From Psococerastis gibbosa (Eukaryota > Arthropoda > Insecta > Psocodea > Psocidae): a stretch of DNA of 64,000 bases. Positions 57,740 to 64,000 of the stretch are shown piece after piece. The notes beneath the pieces are model-generated. The model was not told the origin of the DNA and did not search any database. It saw nothing but the letters and a program-made list of their open reading frames with translations. The DNA is taken from contig OZ020486.1 of assembly GCA_963971405.1 (NCBI GenBank), forward strand, positions 15,647,419 to 15,711,418, in the 5' to 3' direction. The first letter of the stretch is position 1, and each line of letters starts with the position of its first letter. Position numbers and translations under genes: made by a program.

Positions 57740-58004
57740 AAAAGGTTTTTTTCAATAAACTTTTTGATTAAATCATACATTAGTTTTGTACTACCGTACA
57801 TTAATATTAATTACACAGTAATCCTACGATACTGATGCTATATCTACAAATATCTGTCCTAGTGTTTCCCTTAGGTGGCTTAGTGAAAAAAAAACAGGTA
57901 GGTAGCAAGTGCGAAACTTACGATATTTCTGGTTAAATTCAAAATTATTCCCACTGTGTCATCATGGCCCGTCAGGTTGTTGTGCCCATTATTGTATATT
58001 CTGT
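57740..58004. other. Non-genic spacer
   Basis: Nothing recognised. Confidence 0.5.
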
Positions 58005-58159
58005 GGGCCTACTGTGGCGATTACTTCTAATCTTAACCTGGTATTAAAAATTAAAATTAAAACAAACTAATTTTATAATGGATATTCAAAATTGTTTTGT
58101 TTACATTTTGAACCCCAAGAATAAGCTAATACCGAATGATATAGTAGACCCGTTGAAGC
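58005..58159. mobile_element. Family K element, copy 3
   Basis: GGGCCTACTGTGGCGATTAC at the left and AGTAGACCCGTTGAAGC at the right with TTGTTTACATTTTGAACCCC inside; inverted ends as in the 6.05 kb copy. Confidence 0.6.
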
Positions 58160-58352
58160 TTCCATATTACAAATATGTGAGCGTAACCACTAACACACAC
58201 TCCTCTTTAATGATAGGCTAATTACATGAAATATGTGTTTCAAAGTTAGGAAATGAGCTGATCATCTGGAAAACGACATCTTGCCAGCAACTTTGTCATC
58301 CAAGTTGCCACCCCCTGCCCTAGAGCAGCAGGCGTCCTATAGCATTTAAGGA

Positions 58353-58448
58353 ATAACTTATTTTGAGGTTAAAAATGTAAACAAACCCATTTTGAGAGAA
58401 CTTTCCACTCTACAAATATTTGATTGGCATTTTTAACATCAGAATAAT
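58353..58448. repeat. Family K element core, copy 4, inverted
   Basis: AACTTATTTTGAGGTTAAAA, ATGTAAACAAA and the opposite CATTTTTAAC block are present; the outer ends are lost. Confidence 0.5.
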
Positions 58449-58547
58449 ATATATTTTATTGCAATTTAAGTACGAGTAGGTATTTGTTTATTAGTGGTCG
58501 GTTTTTAGCATAGAAATATATTAACTGTGGCGGCGGGAGCCATAATA

Positions 58548-58695
58548 GGCACCCGTTGACCATAAGCCAACTATCAGAGATAAGTACCAACCCATAAAAT
58601 ATCGAACTATTTTCCCCGCCAAATTGCGTACTTATCTTGTACAGACTATACTAGCAGCCATAATTATTGATAACCGTCTCCAGCCACGGGATGGT
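58548..58695 (+). repeat. Family L dispersed repeat, copy 2
   Basis: GGCACCCGTTGACCATAAGC through CCAGCCACGGGATGG; shorter than the copy at 33984-34199 because the internal repeat is absent. Confidence 0.7.
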
Positions 58696-58699
58696 TTTT

Positions 58700-59877
58700 A
58701 GCGATATTAGTAAACAATAATCATTAAATCGATCTTATTTGAAGGAAGCTCTTTCCTGAACATCGAAATTTCTCTCCAATGCTTCTTAGCTTATCCCTGT
58801 AAAAGAATGGGGAAAATAATTAAAAATAAGGCATATAATGTACAAAAAGAAAAATCTCAAGAGAAATGGAAGAAAGGGATAAAGAAACATTAAAAAGCAG
58901 TTAGAGACTCATTGGTAAAATCCAAGCAATTTGCTGTTGCCGCTGCTGCTGCAAGGCAGGTGGGCGGTGGGCTGCGGAGCACCGCGGCATGCCCAATTGC
59001 CGAAGCTAACCCCCCTGGGAGCCATCTTTGTTTTTACTGCAGAATAAAAATAATAGCGTAAGATCATTGTGGGAAAAAATGTAGTAATACCTACACACAG
59101 GAGAATTCTGTATAGGAGTCGATTCAGGATAATAATTTAATTAAAAAGAACCTACATTATGAAACCAGATTGGTCACAATTGTTATTGAATTTGATTTGT
59201 ACAAAAAAGTAAAAAAAAAATATGGACGTGGTAGTTCTGAGGAAGGAGTTTAAGAACTGGTCTGCGTGAAAGTCACATGTCATGTATCGAAATGTAAAGG
59301 CGCATGTCTGCTAATCTATCTATGTTTCCCTAGAAAATCGACTTTGTGCAAAACCCACGTAGTAGGGGTACTCTGATTTGCTGTTAAGCCTTGAAGCCAT
59401 CATGCTTTGAAAGCATAACGTACATAGTTGATTGAAAAAAATCTCTGCATTTTCCGAGCTTGGGGCTCCTATTGTTGGACCCACCACTTTATCTACAACA
59501 CAACCGGCAAAAATAGCTTTTCTTTTCCCTGAATTGATCTGTATCCAGGTGAATGAAGCCACGCCTGGTCTCCACGTGAGCAGCGAAATACCTGGCTTGG
59601 CCTCGGTCCATTGATGAGGAATCGCTCGCGGGCAGACCTGAAATCAGGGCTGTCCAAATCAGCTTTAAGTCACCGTAGGAGCCCGAACTCACCCACCGAA
59701 AGCCTCGCCACTGCGACAACTTTCGCACCAATACCTGTACCGCGGGAACCAAAACTTGTACCTGAAAGCTGACTGGCAACTGCAACCTTTGACAAACTTA
59801 ATGGACTTTTTATATGCTGTGACTAGCTTAATTTAGTTTTCTATGTTTACAAACCGGTTTTTAAATGTAGGTATATA
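58700..59877. other. Non-genic stretch with GC-richer patches
   Basis: A GC-rich patch at 58935-59030 and moderately GC-rich sequence at 59540-59780. Minus-strand frames there (59320-59562, 59489-59785) are open but unrecognised. Confidence 0.45.
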
Positions 59878-59994
59878 CTACCCGACCACGATAGGATGGT
59901 ACTTTGAACTCTTATAAAAATCGAATAAACTCGGCTTATGCAAGTTTTCGAATCAACAAGGTGTTCCAAGTGCCATCCTACCGTGGTCGGGTAG
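59878..59994. mobile_element. Family R MITE, 117 bp, TA target duplication
   Basis: CTACCCGACCACGATAGGAT and its inverted partner ATCCTACCGTGGTCGGGTAG open 32-bp arms with three mismatches. TA flanks both ends (59876-59877, 59995-59996). Tiny, noncoding, Tc1/mariner-like by target site. Confidence 0.75.
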
Positions 59995-59999
59995 TAGTA

Positions 60000-60754
60000 C
60001 ATCTTGATTGGGTTCTCAATAAGACTCATCTGTGACAGTAAAAATTAGTTACCTATTGTTCTTTTTTTCTCCTGCTTCAGGAGCTGTCCTTGCTCTTTAC
60101 AAGAAAAAAATTAAACTTATTGGCTTCTGGGAGTGTATTTACCCATATTTTGTCTACTATAATATATCCTCATAAGACTATTATAGACTTTGCGTATACC
60201 TCAAGCTCAAACGTTTCCATGTATTGAGACGATTTGACAGCTGGATGGAGGACTATTTCATTTTTATCCTCATAAGAAGTTCTGCTGTAAGGGAACTTAC
60301 TGTATATCTCATAATACCGTATGTACAGTATATTTAACAATAGAAATGGTTTTTGCAGTTACAAATTTCCCATTAAAATTACTACGGTGTATTGATCAAA
60401 ATTTGCCGCAGCTTTCTTTGAAATCTCAGTAGGTGAAGTCTGGTTCATGTTCGCTTTCTATTGTAGAGTTGCAGTTTTCTTACATGATGTCGTATGCGAA
60501 ATTATTGTCGTATTTTGCGTTATATTTGGAACGTTTTTAGTTTGGTTGGTTTTAGGCAAAAATCTGCTGCCATGTAGGCCATGTACGTTCATATTCCACT
60601 AGCTCTAATACCACTGCATCTGAATATGCTGTCTTTAACCTTTGACCTTACTGACAGGTAAGTGGGCGGAGAATATTGTCGTCGCTATTCTGTACTTAGC
60701 TTATTCTTATTCTCTAGCGTATTCGAACCGTATCAGATAGTCATCATGACGAGA
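60000..60754. other. Non-genic stretch
   Basis: Nothing recognised. Confidence 0.5.
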
Positions 60755-60757
60755 TAA

Positions 60758-61081
60758 GGCGGAGTTTCCACCGACCTCTCATTGCAGAATGCAAATGACA
60801 TTGACGGAAATTTTTGTTTTACTCTATGCCATAGTTAAAATTGATCAATGATCATAGAGTAAAATCACAAACAAACAAACTAAAATTAAAAAATGGCGTC
60901 ACGGGATATGTTAATTACAAACATTTTAATAGATTTCTATAAAATGAAAAATTCAAATTTCCGTCAATGTCATTTGCATTCTACAATGAGAGGTCGTCGG
61001 AAACCCCTCCTAAGTCTTGAATGTCTGCTACCACGTCACCGTATGTGTATTTTCCACTTAGAGGTCGGTGGAAACCGCGCC
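60758..61081. mobile_element. Family F MITE, copy 4, TAA target duplication
   Basis: The ends GGCGGAGTTTCCACCGACC and GGTCGGTGGAAACCGCGCC; TAA at 60755-60757 and 61082-61084. It lacks the left ACGTGGTAGCAGACATTC arm present at the right, so the left arm is shortened. Shortest copy (324 bp). Confidence 0.88.
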
Positions 61082-61084
61082 TAA

Positions 61085-62945
61085 TCACGTGAGCATTGAC
61101 TTAGGGACAGCATGGAAATGCTGCCAAATTGAAATAATACAATGTTTATTACCTCATCTACCGCAAGACAATTTCGAACGGGCCCTAAATCATCATCATT
61201 TATGTATAGTATGAAGCTAAACTGCTAAATGTTTTATATTAACTAATTTTTTTAAATCAAAATTGCACCTAAATAACAGCTCTAAGACCGAGTGCATGCA
61301 AGCACCTGTTAAATCTTTTAATAGTTGAACGGCCTACTTGAAGCTAGCTACTGCAGCTGCACTTTTCATGTGTTTCTAATTAACTTCCAACATTTATCAT
61401 CTGTTTAGTCTATTTATGATTCGTTAAGTCTATATTTTATTCTCTTTCAATTTTTGTACTCATTTGGAAATGAAGACTATATGCTTGGGACGATTTACTG
61501 ACGTGTGTTTTATATGATAAAAAAATTAATTAGTTTAATGTTTTATTGTAAATACAAAAACACCTTATGAAAGTACAATTTAAGAATCAAATACAATAGG
61601 AAAAATTGTTTGGAACCTTTTCATAACTATTATAACACATAAATTGCTTATAGGTACAGTGACAGTTCGATTTTCTTTATTGCCAGTCTACATCCGATTA
61701 TCCAAATTTTCGATTATCCGAATCGACTCCAGTCCCAATTACTTCGCATAATCGACGTTCTACAGTAGTTTTATTTTTCTTGACCCGGTGGCAGTCGTAA
61801 TCAGTCGAGTGCTTCCGTCTGGCAAGGTAACAGTTTTTAGTATATTTTATGTTAAAAACATTCTGAGTGAGGGTCATGTTATCATTTCATGAGACAGCAT
61901 GCAATCATAAGAGATTGAACTGTGACGCAATTCAAGCAATTAAAGTCAAGTATGTACATGTCTCTATAGTAATGAATAAAGATTTAAATGGTCCAAGCTC
62001 AGGAAATAATTTTCAATGTGTATAATAATTTTTAAATGGAATCTGAATCATGTGGCAATATGTACTTAAAGTTTGATTTGTTGCTAAAGGTCCGTACGTA
62101 CAATCATACATGACTGATTCAGAAAATGGCCGTTCAGTTTCGGGTCAGCAGAATTGAAACTACGTATACCTATTGTTGTAAACACTCACATTTTTCCTCT
62201 TTTAGTCAACAAATAGTTTATATATCTAGCTAGAGTAAATAATCACATTAGCTGACCAAATTAAAACCATAGTTAAAGGACACCTCTGTTATCTTAATCC
62301 CCCTTGGGGACTGTACCCTTCGAACCTAATAGGGGTCAATGGAAAAGAAGAAGAAACTCGATTAACTAATTGGATCACTGAATAAATAGACGTCTGCAAA
62401 TGAAGTTGGAGAGAGTATTCTGCCAAGAGACAGTTTCAGAGCGCTGCAAAATTTTTTTAACTTCCCTGTAAAAACCCTAAGAGAAGCTAATTTTAACCTG
62501 AAGGTGTTCATTGGAGTATAGGAAAATAGAAAATGTCTGGGCTGAATATTTATTTATTTAAACTTTCGTGGTTGTTTACAAATAATCGGAAATGAGTGCA
62601 ATATTATGTGGTCTCATTGTTGGTGTATTTTGATCCAAAGTCCAAAGACTTAATCGAGTTAGGGAGAGTCCGCGTCCGGGTAGCGGATGACAGACCCTCG
62701 AAAGACGCCTTCTTGGCATAGGATTAGCAGGATCATTTTCCTTAGCCAAGTCGTCTTCTACTGTTGTAAGCTGGTCTTTACCCTAAACTCGCAACTAAAG
62801 CGGGCTTTTCAAGTACTACTTAGCGCCAGCATTTGCTGCTGCTTGGAGTTGATTATTTGACCCGATTTGAATATAAAGTTGCTAGGTAAGCCTATTTGCT
62901 CTGGACATGACAATTCGTTAATAGGTTTATCTACCCTTTTGCATA
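61085..62945. other. Non-genic stretch
   Basis: At 61684-61730, CAGTCTACATCCGATTATCC and TCGATTATCCGAATCG resemble one end of a pogo/Tigger-type transposon, but no partner end was found. The rest holds nothing recognised. Confidence 0.45.
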
Positions 62946-63329
62946 GGCGCCCATTCCACCGACCGGCCAGGGCTATTTACAAAAACGGTGACGTGGTAGC
63001 AGACATTCAAGACTTATGCGGGGTTTCCACCGACCTCGCATTGCAGAATTGACGGAAATGTTTATTTTCCTCTATGCCATAGTTAAAATTGATCAATGAT
63101 CATACAGTAAAATCACAAACAAACAATGTAAAATTAAAAAATGGCGTCATGGGATATGTTAAGTACAAACATTTTAATAGATTTCTATAAAAAGAAAAAT
63201 TCTAATTTCCGTCAATGTCATTTGCATTCTGCAATGCGAGGTCGGTGGAGACGCCACCGAAGTCTTGAATGTCTGCTACCACGTCACTGTTTTTGTAAAT
63301 AGCCCTAGCCGGTCGGTGGAATGGGCGCC
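62946..63329. mobile_element. Family F MITE, copy 5, ATA flanks
   Basis: GGCGCCCATTCCACCGACC and GGTCGGTGGAATGGGCGCC begin inverted arms of about 70 bp that run through TAGCAGACATTCAAGACTT. ATA stands on both sides (62943-62945, 63330-63332). The clearest terminal structure of the family. Confidence 0.9.
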
Positions 63330-63332
63330 ATA

Positions 63333-64000
63333 TCGGTTCAAGGAATATGAATGTTTAATGTACTATTGTAGTACAACATAAGTAGGTATGATGTACATAC
63401 AATAGTAATTGAAAATTTACGTATGTTAAGCATTGACAACTTAAATGACTTTTTTTAAGACTGCCTAATATAATTAGTTTTTTCATCAACCAGATTAGCA
63501 GATATTGGCTGATTGTTCAAGCATAATAAAATATAGCTTATCCGTGAAGTATCCGCATTGCGTTTCGAGCTGAGCTCGGAATGTACTGTACTGTACGTAT
63601 ATGCGTGATAAATTTAATATACATTATATTATGTAAGTAAACTTGTATTGGAAAATAAAACGATTAATACACAATAATAGTAAGGTCGCCCTAGGTATAT
63701 CTATAACAATTTTCCCTGCCCTGAACTAAAAAAAAGGTTATACGTACTATAGTACTAAACTAAACTTACACATTAATAATATACCTCTCATAACGAACAT
63801 AACATAACAGTCCACTATTTAAAATAAGGATTCCCCCTCTTCCCGTCTCATCAGCCATTCCCGGATGGATTTTGAACATTTATTTATTACTTACTTAACG
63901 TGTCCGGGCCTGACGTTGGTCCAAAACATTGTGGTCTGGATGGACTTGTCAATGGCGTCTAAAAGATCTGTCTAGGACGCTGCTTCTGCTAGTCTCGGGT
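63333..64000. other. Non-genic end of window
   Basis: From about 63885 the minus strand reads like a retroelement 3' end: CAGGCCCGGACACGTTAAG followed by TAAG/AATA repeats. It continues past the window edge and cannot be classified. Confidence 0.4.

Noticed and set aside
61677-61800. Pogo/Tigger-like terminus
   Set aside because: Only one end resembles the family; the partner end is not visible.

Overview
This window looks like a non-genic, repeat-dense stretch of a large animal genome. It is AT-rich and full of microsatellites and long mononucleotide runs. It carries tRNA-derived SINEs, many short terminal-inverted-repeat elements (MITEs) and decayed LINE pieces. The LINE C-terminal fragments resemble those common in arthropods, so an arthropod, possibly an insect, is my best guess; the sequence does not settle it. 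I see no bacterial-type operon, no CRISPR array, no rRNA and no intact conserved protein-coding gene. The longest open frames (about 210 and 196 codons) are not recognisable proteins.

Layout. 0-2 kb: a LINE C-terminal relic and a palindromic tRNA-like repeat. 6.0-6.7 kb: three inverted-repeat elements. 10.4-13.7 kb: SINE, hAT-like MITE, tRNA-like repeat, a decayed minus-strand coding relic and a very clean SINE with a 13-bp target duplication. 15-21.7 kb: several tRNA-headed SINEs and a MITE with a TTA duplication. 23.9-27.1 kb: a LINE relic, chimeric repeat junctions and a 330-bp tandem duplication. 27.8-30.6 kb: two MITE families. 32.7-40.3 kb: SINEs, two more LINE relics and two full-length SINEs in opposite orientation. 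41.6-46.6 kb: dense MITE/SINE cluster. 48-54.7 kb: further MITEs and an open-frame block. 55-56.9 kb: two tandem duplications. 58-63.3 kb: more MITEs. The stretches between are mostly unannotated AT-rich sequence.

How it fits together. LINEs of at least two lineages left C-terminal reverse-transcriptase ends; such LINEs supply the machinery that moves SINEs. At least six SINE-like families (labelled B, C, D, P and tRNA-like A and T here) are present. Two are dated by intact target-site duplications. The MITEs fall into families called F, G, H, K, N, R and S; several carry target duplications (TWA or TA) that point to Harbinger-like or Tc1/mariner-like transposases, none of which is encoded here. 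Family letters are labels coined for this report, not database names. All family assignments rest on comparing copies inside this window.
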